A stretch of 20,653 nucleotides of DNA from a virus. The notes under the pieces are model-generated. The model was not told where the DNA came from. It saw only the letters and a program-made list of their open reading frames with translations, and searched no databases. The stretch spans positions 1 to 20,653 of IMG/VR virus record IMGVR_UViG_3300021425_000235; one strand, given 5' to 3'. Position numbers and translations under genes: made by a program. Numbering within the stretch: the stretch's first letter is position 1; the number at the start of each line of letters is the position of its first letter. Shown one piece after another: positions 12,831 through 20,242 of the stretch.

Positions 12831-13915
12831 TCAATTCCTTCTACATACCAATCCATAGACAGCAGAGTTGGCCAGTCATCCAAATGTTCTGCACCAGCAG
12901 CACACTCATCAGGAACAGAACCATCTTGCTTCAGTAGACCTTCACATGGGAATGCATGACGATCACCATTTGCCAGTGCTGCCTCAAGCGCCAATGCTTC
13001 TGCTACAAGGTCTTCACCCATAGCATCTACATTGTAACTCTCAAGAGCAACCATGCCTACTTCACCACCTTTACCGTCTTTAGTGAAACCCCACCAAGTA
13101 TCGCCACCAGTCCATGTGCCGTCCATTACCTGACCTACACGGTCAACATAGTAAGAATCCCAATCATCTACAATAGAAACAAGATGCGCATTAGGACCAA
13201 AGGCAGACATGTTAGATGCCTGACCAAATGCATAGACACCAGCATTTTCTGCTACTTGTACAGGTGCAGGAGAGTCAGTATGCTGCACAATAATATCAGC
13301 ACCTTCGTCAATCAGTGCCTGTGCAGCACCAGCTTCCTTAGCAGGATCAAACCATGTATACAACCAAATAATATCTACTTCAATATCAGGGTTATGTTTC
13401 TGTGCTTCCAGCATGAATGCGTTAATACCACGCACTACTTCTGGAATAGGGAATGATGCAATATAACCAATTTTATTTGTTTCGGTCATATTAGCAGCAA
13501 TCATACCTTGGACTACACGACCTTCATAGAATCGTGCAGAGAAAGTAGACATATTGTCAGTGTCACGAATGTAACCTGTAGCATGTTCAAATGCTACTTC
13601 TGGATAGTTGGCAGCAACTTCGTTAGTTGCATCCATATAACCAAAAGAGGTTGTAAAGATAATATCATGACCAGTTTCAGCAAGCTGAGTGATTGCCTCT
13701 ACTGCTTCTGGACCTTCTGGAACCATTTCCAAATAGGTAGTAGACACGTCAGGACCATAGGCTTCTTCTACAGCAAGACGACCAACATCATGTCGGTATG
13801 TCCAGCCAAGATCACCAATTGGACCTACATAAATGAAACCTACTTTGGTTTCAGCAAATGCAGCAGTTGCAGTTGCAATAGTGAGTGTTAGGGATGCTAG
13901 AATATTCTTAAGCAT
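12812..13915 (-). CDS. BMP-family ABC-transporter substrate-binding protein
   Basis: A 367-residue periplasmic binding protein of the BMP/PnrA (Med) type, whose characterised members bind purine nucleosides and related compounds. The signal peptide MLKNILASLTLTIATATAAFA-E has a basic start, a hydrophobic core and an AFA cleavage site, with no lipobox Cys. The mature part starts TKVGFIYVGPIGDLGWTYRHD, the family N-terminal strand and ligand loop; SFGYMDA, ARFYEGRVVQGMIA and DIIVQHTDSPAPVQVAE follow as the usual two-lobe fold. The phage gene would supply a binding protein to a host permease, as no permease for it is visible. It follows PstS across a terminator. The ligand cannot be fixed from sequence. 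Confidence 0.9.
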   Translation of the reverse strand: MLKNILASLTLTIATATAAFAETKVGFIYVGPIGDLGWTYRHDVGRLAVEEAYGPDVSTTYLEMVPEGPEAVEAITQLAETGHDIIFTTSFGYMDATNEVAANYPEVAFEHATGYIRDTDNMSTFSARFYEGRVVQGMIAANMTETNKIGYIASFPIPEVVRGINAFMLEAQKHNPDIEVDIIWLYTWFDPAKEAGAAQALIDEGADIIVQHTDSPAPVQVAENAGVYAFGQASNMSAFGPNAHLVSIVDDWDSYYVDRVGQVMDGTWTGGDTWWGFTKDGKGGEVGMVALESYNVDAMGEDLVAEALALEAALANGDRHAFPCEGLLKQDGSVPDECAAGAEHLDDWPTLLSMDWYVEGIEASLPN

Positions 13916-13942
13916 GGTTTGCAGTTTCCTTGTTTTATATTT

Positions 13943-13974
13943 AAAAAAGAAAAGGGAACATAAGTTCCCCTTTC
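13943..13974 (-). terminator. Terminator or attenuator between PstS and the BMP gene
   Basis: Minus-strand stem AAAGGGGAAC/GTTCCCTTTT (one G-T pair) with loop TTAT, then CTTTTTT. A TATAAA lies just after it but without a good -35 box, so BMP expression may depend on read-through. Confidence 0.8.
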
Positions 13975-13985
13975 CAACTTATCCC

Positions 13986-14975
13986 TTAGAGGGATTCGAG
14001 CGCCTCATACATAGCGTCTTGATCATCATCCCCACCGGGAATCAGACCTTCATCTACCAGAGGACCATCAGGACCAGCCATGAGTACAAACTCTTCAGAG
14101 TACTCTGCCAGACCTTCAATTACTCCAATGTGGTTATTCTTCACATAGAAGTAGAGAGAACGAGAGATTGGATAATCACCAGAGGCAATATTTTCAAACT
14201 CAGGTTCTACATCATTAATTACAGCACCTTTAATAAGGTCTGCATTGTTCTGTAAAAAGGAGAAACCAAAAATTCCTACAGCATATTCATCTTGTGTAAG
14301 CTGACCAATAATCAGGTTATCGTTTTCACCAGACTCAACATATACACCATCAGCACGAACCTTTGCTGACTTATATACATCTTTAGAACAACCAAGATGC
14401 TTCAGACCATCCTGTACTACCAGTTCCATGTATGCATCACGAGTACCAGAAGATGATGGCGGACCGAGAAGCATAATGTCAAAGTCTGGAAGTGCTGGAT
14501 TGATATCAGACCACTTAGTATATGGATTAGCAGTCATAGAAGTGCAGTCCGCATTTGGAATTTCTTCTACAGTTGCCAGTGCCAACTCTTCAATGGTGAA
14601 CGCAAGGTCTACACCATCAATAGAGTTAGAGATAACGATACCGTCGTAGCCAATCATAAATTCAGTAAACTCTACACCGTTAGCGGCACAGGTTTCTGCT
14701 TCAGATGATTTCATTGCACGGGATGCATTAGTTACATCTGGGTGGTCAAGACCAACACCAGAACAGAACAACTTCATACCGCCACCAGAGCCAGTAGACT
14801 CAATAACTGGAGTGTTGAAGTCAGATGCTTCCCCAAACGTTTCAGCAACTTTAGAAGCGAATGGGTAAACGGTAGATGAACCAACAATAGAAATAGTGTT
14901 GGCACGATCAGCGACTGCTGCGGACGTGGCGATTAAACTCACGAACATTGCAATCATTACGTTAAATGCTCTCAT
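13986..14975 (-). CDS. pstS: Phosphate-binding periplasmic protein (PstS-like)
   Basis: A 329-residue high-affinity phosphate-binding protein. The signal peptide MRAFNVMIAMFVSLIATSAAVA is followed by NTISIVGSSTVYPFASKVAETF, the classical PstS start in which GSSTVYPF contributes to the phosphate site. TGSGGGMKLFCSG and NASRAMK follow, then GPPSSSGTRDAYMEL, the second phosphate loop (SSGTR), and the late YFYVKNNHIG. All ligand segments are intact. It is separated by 21 nt from the PiT permease, so the two are one operon. pstS is a known phage-borne metabolic gene in marine phages, thought to keep phosphate uptake going during infection. No PHO-box could be identified with confidence. Confidence 0.95.
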   Translation of the reverse strand: MRAFNVMIAMFVSLIATSAAVADRANTISIVGSSTVYPFASKVAETFGEASDFNTPVIESTGSGGGMKLFCSGVGLDHPDVTNASRAMKSSEAETCAANGVEFTEFMIGYDGIVISNSIDGVDLAFTIEELALATVEEIPNADCTSMTANPYTKWSDINPALPDFDIMLLGPPSSSGTRDAYMELVVQDGLKHLGCSKDVYKSAKVRADGVYVESGENDNLIIGQLTQDEYAVGIFGFSFLQNNADLIKGAVINDVEPEFENIASGDYPISRSLYFYVKNNHIGVIEGLAEYSEEFVLMAGPDGPLVDEGLIPGGDDDQDAMYEALESL

Positions 14976-14996
14976 CTTTTTCTCCTTTAAAGAACA

Positions 14997-15947
14997 TTAT
15001 TGTGGTTGTAACAGTGTGTGAATCATAATCACAATACCAACAGAAGCAGCAAGTCCAATCATCATCTTAAAGAAGTCTTTACCAACAAGTGGGAAGACTG
15101 AACGGAACTTACGTTTCTGAGTAAAGCTTGCGATTGCTAATTCACGACCTGTTAACAGACCAATGAATACCCAAGTGGTAGACATTGGAATATCGTTCCA
15201 CTCCTTGAAGAACCACAAGATCAAGAAGTAGAATAGGTCAATGATAGTTGCGGAACGCACATACCGAGTATTGTGTTTCTCCAATACGACGGTTTGAATA
15301 CGTCCACCATTTTCTCTGAACATCCAGTAAAGACCAGATACAAAAATAACAGAGATTGCGAACATCATTTCAATCGGGACTTGACGTGGCAGGAACACCG
15401 CAATGTTTGCCATGTCGTGGCTGAGCCATGTATACCACAAGAACCCTGTAGTTACCCACTGAGCAACTACCCAATACTTTTTGTGTTCATCCTTTACAGG
15501 ATTAGACTCATCCAAGAGTTTACTGATAACAAACCAGATACCATAGGCAGATACAGCAGCAATAGCATATCCCATAATCGACTTGACCAGCATCTTTTCC
15601 AACACAAAGGTTGAAGCAAATGCAGATAGGACAAGGAACGATGTAGACACAGGAACACCAAATCTAGTCAGTACAAGGAGTACCGCTGGAGCGAGTGCAT
15701 GATACCATTGAATTTCTTGGAAGGGAATTTTGTTAAGTCGGCCGTAGGAGATATCACCTCCATTTGAATACCAACCGAACCAAATAGTAAAGAGTAGGAC
15801 TGCTGACGCTGCTGCCCACATAATCATACGATTTGTTTTTTGATTTGAAGCGATCCATGTTCCGAGCGTCTGAACAGAATCGTTAGCGATTACTGAGTAG
15901 GATGCAAGTAGGAAACCTACAATCATCCAGATTGAAATATAGTCCAT
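14997..15947 (-). CDS. PiT-family inorganic phosphate transporter
   Basis: A 316-residue membrane protein with about eight to ten hydrophobic segments. The two inverted half-signatures of the PiT (PHO4) family can be seen: VIANDSVQTLGTW near residue 20 with GVPVSTSF about 75 residues later, and LSHDMANIAVFLPR near 175 with IPMSTTW about 75 residues later. The paired aspartates and the P.ST. loops are the phosphate and cation sites. It is much shorter than E. coli PitA (about 500). It would import phosphate with H+ or Na+ across the inner membrane. It precedes pstS by 21 nt, which gives one phage operon a permease of one system and a binding protein of another. Confidence 0.82.
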   Translation of the reverse strand: MDYISIWMIVGFLLASYSVIANDSVQTLGTWIASNQKTNRMIMWAAASAVLLFTIWFGWYSNGGDISYGRLNKIPFQEIQWYHALAPAVLLVLTRFGVPVSTSFLVLSAFASTFVLEKMLVKSIMGYAIAAVSAYGIWFVISKLLDESNPVKDEHKKYWVVAQWVTTGFLWYTWLSHDMANIAVFLPRQVPIEMMFAISVIFVSGLYWMFRENGGRIQTVVLEKHNTRYVRSATIIDLFYFLILWFFKEWNDIPMSTTWVFIGLLTGRELAIASFTQKRKFRSVFPLVGKDFFKMMIGLAASVGIVIMIHTLLQPQ

Positions 15948-15963
15948 TTTTTAATTCCTTTTT

Positions 15964-15981
15964 GTAGGTTATTATACCTAC
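15964..15981 (-). repeat. Inverted repeat overlapping a -10-like box before the PiT gene
   Basis: GTAGGT and ACCTAC flank a 6-nt spacer. On the minus strand a TATAAT (15971-15976) starts inside the left arm and fills most of the spacer; no matching -35 box exists 16-18 bp upstream. It lies between tRNA-Gly and the PiT ribosome site. It could be an operator, an mRNA hairpin or a processing signal. Confidence 0.5.
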
Positions 15982-15998
15982 GATGAAGGTGTTAGAGT

Positions 15999-16073
15999 TG
16001 GAGCGGGTAGACGGAATCGAACCGACATCATCTGCTTGGAAGGCAGAGGTAATAGCCTTTATACGATACCCGC
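15999..16073 (-). tRNA. tRNA-Gly (anticodon TCC)
   Basis: A 75-nt cloverleaf with encoded CCA. Acceptor GCGGGTA/TACCCGC, anticodon stem TCTGC/GCAGA, loop CTTCCAA (T33, anticodon TCC), T loop TTCGATT. The D stem is short (GTA/TAC) and the T stem has one T-T mismatch at its second pair. The gene lies 10 nt after the stop of the 86-residue gene and is probably cut from a longer transcript. It reads GGA and, by wobble, GGG codons. Confidence 0.92.
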
Positions 16074-16083
16074 ATAGTTTTTT

Positions 16084-16344
16084 TTATTCTATAATTTTTC
16101 TAATAATATCTTCAAACTCTTCAACTTTCTGAACACGATTAGGCCAATATATATAATCCTTCTCAGGATTAAGTTTGAGGTTAGAGAGAAGTGGGAGGAT
16201 GGCATTGTAGAGTTTGTTTAGTTTGTCTTCATTGACTGTTGCTGATGCAGCAGCTTCTTCTGCGCTGGCAGCAGTCTTCTGAACAACTTCTAATTCTTTT
16301 TCGTCAACTGCGGTAAAACCGAAGTCAAAAATATCTTCTGTCAT
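16084..16344 (-). CDS. Conserved T4-like-phage protein of unknown function
   Basis: An 86-residue acidic protein. The start MTEDIFDFGFTAVDEKELEVVQK is followed by an alanine- and glutamate-rich helix likely to form a coiled coil (TAASAEEAAASATVNEDKLNKLYNAI). The C-terminal segment PLLSNLKLNPEKDYIYWPNRVQKVEEFEDII contains a YIxWPNR block. I recognise this DIFDFGF...YWPNR arrangement from marine T4-like phages, where it has no assigned role. It starts within TAATG of the gene before it and is followed by tRNA-Gly, so it ends the gp55-gp47 unit. A structural or replication-accessory role would be a guess. Confidence 0.8.
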   Translation of the reverse strand: MTEDIFDFGFTAVDEKELEVVQKTAASAEEAAASATVNEDKLNKLYNAILPLLSNLKLNPEKDYIYWPNRVQKVEEFEDIIRKIIE

Positions 16345-16574
16345 TATAGCACCTTTAGTATCTTGCGACCTTTTTTATCTTCTCTTAGATCACCATAGTA
16401 ACCAATCTGAGTCATATAAAGTGTTTCACTTGTAATTGAGTTGAGATTTTGTAAGATAGACTTCTTCTTTACTCTAGCTGGAATTTTAGTTGCAGCATTC
16501 AAAGATACTTCGCCATAGATAATATCTGCTTTTTCAACTACCTTAATAAATTCTTTAAGAGAATATCTCTTCAT
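16344..16574 (-). CDS. Small hypothetical protein in the gp47 operon
   Basis: A 76-residue, strongly basic protein: MKRYSLKEFIKVVEKADIIYGEV is a helix then a strand, followed by a basic block (PARVKKKSILQNL) and TSETLYMTQIGYYGDL with KKGRKILKV at the end. The basic composition would fit nucleic-acid binding, but no known motif is present. Its ATG overlaps the gp47 stop (ATGA), and its TAA overlaps the start of the next gene (TAATG). It is therefore tightly coupled to gp47 translation, which suggests a role near recombination. No family is recognised. Confidence 0.75.
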   Translation of the reverse strand: MKRYSLKEFIKVVEKADIIYGEVSLNAATKIPARVKKKSILQNLNSITSETLYMTQIGYYGDLREDKKGRKILKVL

Positions 16575-17623
16575 ACTAATTCCAGTGCCTGTGCTTGATT
16601 ATAGAGACTGCGCATGTCAGTCTTTAATTTATCTTTGCTTAGATCAGTATTTATAGCATCAACATAGGTATCAAGTAACATAGCAGTATCCTCTACAACT
16701 AGTTTATCATCATCTACATCAGACAGAATATCATCAAAGTTCTCAGCAATCTTCAGTTCATGAATATTTTGATCCTGAATTTTATCAATGAAATCTTCAA
16801 ACATCTTTGGATTACTCTTGTTTACTACAACTACTTTAACAAACTTATCTGTTAAATCTTGAACACTAGTATACTCGTATTTTTCATCGTTGTAAACAAT
16901 TTTTTTGAATAGAGTGTGTGGGTTCTGGATTGCAGTAATTTCATGGGTCTCTGTATCTAGAATATGAAAGTGCTTCTTATCACCAGCATCACCCCAAAAA
17001 AATTCCATTTGCGTGCCAAGGTAGTGAATGTTATCAATACTAGACTTGGTATGATAATGACCAGTCAAAACTTTCTTAAACCTTTTGAATGGAGATGGGT
17101 CCATACCGTGTTCATTCTTGATACCACGCATCATATCAAACCCACTCAGTTCAAGGTGTGCGCCTAGCATATCAGCATCACAGGTGCGAACAAAGTTCAT
17201 ACTATCTTCATAGTTACTCTTATTGATCCAAGGAAGCATGGCAAACTTGAGACTATCATATTGCATTACTTTTGGTTTTTCAATGATTGCAACTTCGTTG
17301 ATAAAGAAGCCGAGTAGTTCCTTGAGAGAGTTTGGATTATTGGTATCTTTATAATAAACATCATGATTACCGGGAATAATATCCATTCTAATTCCCAGTT
17401 CTCGCATAGGTTCAAGAAAGTGTTTTCTATTGTGGTGTAGAGCTTTAATATTGATTGCTTTACGGTTGTCATAGTAGTCACCTAAATGAACAATCTGTTT
17501 AATATTGTGTTCCCGCATATAGGGAAAAAATACTTCATCATAAAATTTAGCAGCATTATCAAGGAAGATATCACCAGAGTTGCGAATGCCGCAATGGGTA
17601 TCGTTCAATAGAGCAATTTTCAT
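16571..17623 (-). CDS. 47: Recombination nuclease subunit (gp47-like, Mre11/SbcD)
   Basis: The nuclease partner of gp46, 350 residues (T4 gp47 is about 340). Metallophosphoesterase motifs are complete: NDTHCG (D8, H10), LGDYYD (D49), PGNHD (N86, H87), GAHLELSG and TGHYHTKS. They coordinate the two metal ions for end resection. The C-terminal part (residues 260-350) is a capping and partner-binding region. It starts one base after the gp55 stop and overlaps the next gene by 4 nt. Unlike in T4, gp47 lies 6 kb from gp46 here, so the complex is made from two units with separate promoters. Confidence 0.96.
   Translation of the reverse strand: MKIALLNDTHCGIRNSGDIFLDNAAKFYDEVFFPYMREHNIKQIVHLGDYYDNRKAINIKALHHNRKHFLEPMRELGIRMDIIPGNHDVYYKDTNNPNSLKELLGFFINEVAIIEKPKVMQYDSLKFAMLPWINKSNYEDSMNFVRTCDADMLGAHLELSGFDMMRGIKNEHGMDPSPFKRFKKVLTGHYHTKSSIDNIHYLGTQMEFFWGDAGDKKHFHILDTETHEITAIQNPHTLFKKIVYNDEKYEYTSVQDLTDKFVKVVVVNKSNPKMFEDFIDKIQDQNIHELKIAENFDDILSDVDDDKLVVEDTAMLLDTYVDAINTDLSKDKLKTDMRSLYNQAQALELV
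16648..16655 (-). promoter_or_regulatory. Possible internal late promoter in gp47
   Basis: TATAAATA on the minus strand inside the 3' part of gp47. It would start about 60 nt before the 76-residue gene and could give late expression of the downstream genes and tRNA-Gly. An 8-bp AT-rich match inside a gene can be chance. Confidence 0.3.
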
Positions 17624-17624
17624 A

Positions 17625-18215
17625 TTATAAAAAGTCCGTTACATCAGAGTCATTAGTTTTACGAATACGTTTTTTCGGTAATGTATCTTCCATAGTATCA
17701 AAATATTCTTCGTCTGTCAACTCTTCATTTTCATTCATACGTCTTTTTGCTGTCTCAATCGCTGCATAGGCGACATACGCAGAACTAGCATCTTGGTCAG
17801 GAGCAGTTTCAATCAAGTCTGAAGCAAAACTACTTCCAAAGTATGAGTCTTTAATCTCTTGCTGTTTCTTTTCTTTAGCAATACGACGCAAGAATGCATA
17901 GTAGGTAATCTGTGTGAAGTAGGCAAAGGCATTAGGTTTACCTGTGCGAGTTGCTGCTTCAATATTATAGTTACGAATAGCACGGAGACAGTTTTCAATA
18001 GCATCCATAACCATCTCATCACGGTATGAATATGAAATGAAGTTAGGTCTATGGGACAGACCTTCTGCAATCTGTTTGAACCCTAGAGCGATGTAGTTAG
18101 GAACAACAGGGACTGCTATGTTCTTCTCTTTACATTCATTACATTCTTTTACATATGAAAATACCGCTTCAGAAAATTCTTTATTATTAATATAGTTTTC
18201 GGATTTACGTTTCAT
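17625..18215 (-). CDS. 55: Late-transcription sigma factor (gp55-like)
   Basis: A 196-residue minimal sigma factor that directs RNA polymerase to late promoters (TATAAATA). A region 2-like segment is visible at about residues 65-125: YRDEMVMDAIENCLRAIRNY, then NAFAYFTQITYYAFLRRIAKEKKQQ, the core-binding and -10-reading helices. There is no region 4, as expected. The C-terminus ends VTDFL after an acidic and basic linker, in keeping with the short gp45-clamp-binding tail of T4 gp55; gp43 also ends with LEDFFA. It has a strong host-type promoter, so it is made early, and matching late boxes occur at 4514 and 10239. gp47 follows one base after its stop. Confidence 0.95.
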   Translation of the reverse strand: MKRKSENYINNKEFSEAVFSYVKECNECKEKNIAVPVVPNYIALGFKQIAEGLSHRPNFISYSYRDEMVMDAIENCLRAIRNYNIEAATRTGKPNAFAYFTQITYYAFLRRIAKEKKQQEIKDSYFGSSFASDLIETAPDQDASSAYVAYAAIETAKRRMNENEELTDEEYFDTMEDTLPKKRIRKTNDSDVTDFL

Positions 18216-18251
18216 TTGGGTGTAATACCTTTGGTTGATAATATAAAGAAG

Positions 18252-18280
18252 AGTATACTATAAAATATTATGTATGTCAA
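18252..18280 (-). promoter_or_regulatory. Sigma70-type promoter for gp55-gp47
   Basis: TTGACA at 18275-18280, a 17-bp spacer and TATACT at 18252-18257, reading into gp55. It is back to back with a plus-strand promoter whose -35 box starts 13 bp away. Confidence 0.88.
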
Positions 18281-18299
18281 GTTATTTTTTTGCTTGACA
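18275..18299. repeat. Perfect inverted repeat formed by two facing -35 boxes
   Basis: TGTCAAG and CTTGACA (7 bp arms) with an 11-nt T-rich spacer. Each arm contains the -35 hexamer of one divergent promoter. It could bind a dimeric regulator covering both promoters, or merely reflect two consensus boxes placed close together. Confidence 0.6.
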
Positions 18300-18322
18300 A
18301 CTTTTAAATCTTAGTATATAAT
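18294..18322 (+). promoter_or_regulatory. Consensus plus-strand promoter with no obvious gene
   Basis: TTGACA at 18294-18299, a 17-bp spacer and TATAAT at 18317-18322, a perfect match. Transcription would start near 18330, cross the GC-rich run GGGGCCCGGGG at 18336-18346 and run antisense into the gene at 18357-18764. No plus-strand reading frame of note follows. The rest of the 18216-18356 gap holds only the divergent gp55 promoter. Confidence 0.75.
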
Positions 18323-18356
18323 AAGTTTACTTTTAGGGGCCCGGGGAATATATACC

Positions 18357-18764
18357 TTAATGGTAAGTTGGTGTATCATCATCTGATTCTTCTAGAAGGA
18401 TTTCATTATATTCTTCTTCGTCATCATCTTCTTCATCATCAGATTCGGTTAGACTCTTTACCATTTCTTCTCTGTATGTATAATAGTTGTCTACTACCAA
18501 TTGTTCAGCAGCAGATACAGAAACAACAGAAGCACCAGATAGGGTCATTACCTTAGAATAATCAGCACCTACCATCCATTTACTAAGAAAAAGAGAACCT
18601 TTGATAGAGTTGTATCTAATCTCTAAAGGAACTTCAACAACAAAATAATGCGCATCAGTTCTAGCTACAGTTGTGATAATTTCTTCACCTGTAATAAGTT
18701 TAAATACTCTAGGTTCAGTTTCTTCTTCATTAGGCATTTCGTCAATTTCATCATAGTCAATCAT
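18357..18764 (-). CDS. Acidic conserved-looking protein beside UvsW
   Basis: A 135-residue protein. The centre (residues 18-100) is strand-rich: RVFKLITGEEIITTVARTD, HYFVVEVPLEIRYN, FLSKWMVGADYSKVMTLSGASVVSVSAAEQLVVDNYYTYRE. The opening GEEIIT block and short strand pattern recall an Sm-like barrel, but this is only an impression. The C-terminal 30 residues are almost all Asp and Glu, suggesting a disordered DNA-mimic or partner-binding tail. It overlaps UvsW by ATGA, so it is coupled to the helicase. In T4, small genes also lie next to uvsW, but they are not clearly the same. An antisense promoter points into its 3' end. Confidence 0.8.
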   Translation of the reverse strand: MIDYDEIDEMPNEEETEPRVFKLITGEEIITTVARTDAHYFVVEVPLEIRYNSIKGSLFLSKWMVGADYSKVMTLSGASVVSVSAAEQLVVDNYYTYREEMVKSLTESDDEEDDDEEEYNEILLEESDDDTPTYH

Positions 18765-20242
18765 ACCTTAACCTCAAAGATTTCAAAATCAAACTCTTCT
18801 TTTTTATATATTTTCATACGTTCAATCGCATGAATAAGAGTATAGTTCTTTTTCTGCCTATAGTGCATATCATCCATCAGGTCAAAGAGTACAGTAGTTC
18901 TACCGTCTTCAGACTTTCTAAGACCACGACCAATAGACTGCAATACTTTTACCTGAGATTTAGAAGGTGATGCAAAGATGATATTGTGTAGATTTTTGAT
19001 ATTTACTCCTGTAGAGAACGTTCCTAAGCTGGCAACAATAATAGCATTCTTTTGTTTTTCTACAATACCACGGATTTCTTCACGGACTTCAGCATCTACT
19101 TCACCTGATACATAGAACACTTTTCTTTTCTTGTGTGCTTTGTCTTTGATAAGTTCATAGAGTGGTTTACCGTGTTTTTCGACATATTGAAACAATACTA
19201 GCGTATTGCCTTCCTGCTCTAATGCTAGATTAGTAATTAGTCTATTGCGTTTGATATTACCAACTATATAGTCAATCTCATAGTGGTAGTCTTTACTATT
19301 GACAATATCCTTAGAGACTTCATCAGGGTATTTTAGAGCAAGAATATTAATCTTTAGGTCTGCTAGTGTATCTTCATCCATAAGTTTTCGTGTAGTAGTA
19401 ACTTTATATACTCTGCCGAATAACCCTTCCAAAACAAGTTTGTGCGTCTGTGTGCCGTCTAGAGTGCCAGTAGTGCCTATTCTATACTCTGCTTCTCTAG
19501 ATTTGTTCATCAGGCCTGATAAAGACTTTGCTTTGAAGTTATGGACTTCATCACCAAAGATACAACCAAACTGTTCAAACCATGTAGAAGGTAACTTATA
19601 GATTGACTGCCATGTAGAAATGAATACTCTCTGTGGAATATTATTCTTAGGCATACCAGAATAGATTCTGTGACAGACTTCTGCTGCTTCTAAACCATAG
19701 TTATCAAAGTCAGAGAACATCTGCTGAACAAGTGATGTAGTAGGAACAACAATAAGAACACGTTTGTTATAGTGTTCCAGATACCACATCATCAGAACAT
19801 AGATGATAAGAGACTTACCTGAACCTGTAGGAGACAGCAGAATAGCACGTTTTGACCTTAGTGCCTGACAGATAGCATCAAACTGATAGTCTCTTACTTC
19901 AAAAGGTAAGTTCAGTTTCTGAATAAACTCATAGACTTCTTTAGGGTCTACTAACGATTTAGTGTCAGGTGCGCCATACTGATTGTCATATTCTACTTCT
20001 AATGTATAGTTTCTTGGTTTGATAAAGTCTGACAGATATTCCCAGAGACCAACAGGCAGTTCATTATTGCGGTTATTAAATAGTCTGGTCTTACCGTCCC
20101 ATTTACCACTCTTATAAGCTGGCATGTATTTGTAACCCGGAGTTTCAAATGAGAAGTAATCTGTCAACTCATTTGAAACATGTGGTTCACACTGGATTTC
20201 TAGTGCAGAATAGTTTTTCTGTCTAACTAATAAATCTGTCAT
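18761..20242 (-). CDS. uvsW: UvsW-like superfamily 2 helicase
   Basis: A 493-residue SF2 helicase; T4 UvsW unwinds branched DNA and R-loops and helps switch from origin-dependent to recombination-dependent replication. An N-terminal substrate domain of about 110 residues contains YMPAYKSGKWDGKTRLF. Q-motif-like VRDYQFDAI is near 117, Walker A SPTGSGKS at 137-144, motif Ia VVPTTSLVQQ, DEVH at 231-234, motif III GTTGTL, motif V SLGTFSTGVNIKNL, and motif VI QSIGRGLRKS near 440. All ATPase motifs are present. It starts in a TAATG overlap with the phosphoribosyltransferase and overlaps the acidic gene by 4 nt. Length and domain order match T4 UvsW (about 500). Confidence 0.96.
   Translation of the reverse strand: MTDLLVRQKNYSALEIQCEPHVSNELTDYFSFETPGYKYMPAYKSGKWDGKTRLFNNRNNELPVGLWEYLSDFIKPRNYTLEVEYDNQYGAPDTKSLVDPKEVYEFIQKLNLPFEVRDYQFDAICQALRSKRAILLSPTGSGKSLIIYVLMMWYLEHYNKRVLIVVPTTSLVQQMFSDFDNYGLEAAEVCHRIYSGMPKNNIPQRVFISTWQSIYKLPSTWFEQFGCIFGDEVHNFKAKSLSGLMNKSREAEYRIGTTGTLDGTQTHKLVLEGLFGRVYKVTTTRKLMDEDTLADLKINILALKYPDEVSKDIVNSKDYHYEIDYIVGNIKRNRLITNLALEQEGNTLVLFQYVEKHGKPLYELIKDKAHKKRKVFYVSGEVDAEVREEIRGIVEKQKNAIIVASLGTFSTGVNIKNLHNIIFASPSKSQVKVLQSIGRGLRKSEDGRTTVLFDLMDDMHYRQKKNYTLIHAIERMKIYKKEEFDFEIFEVKV

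Noticed and set aside
13833-14255. 140-residue plus-strand frame opposite PstS
   Set aside because: Antisense shadow of the BMP and PstS genes with no ribosome site or family features.
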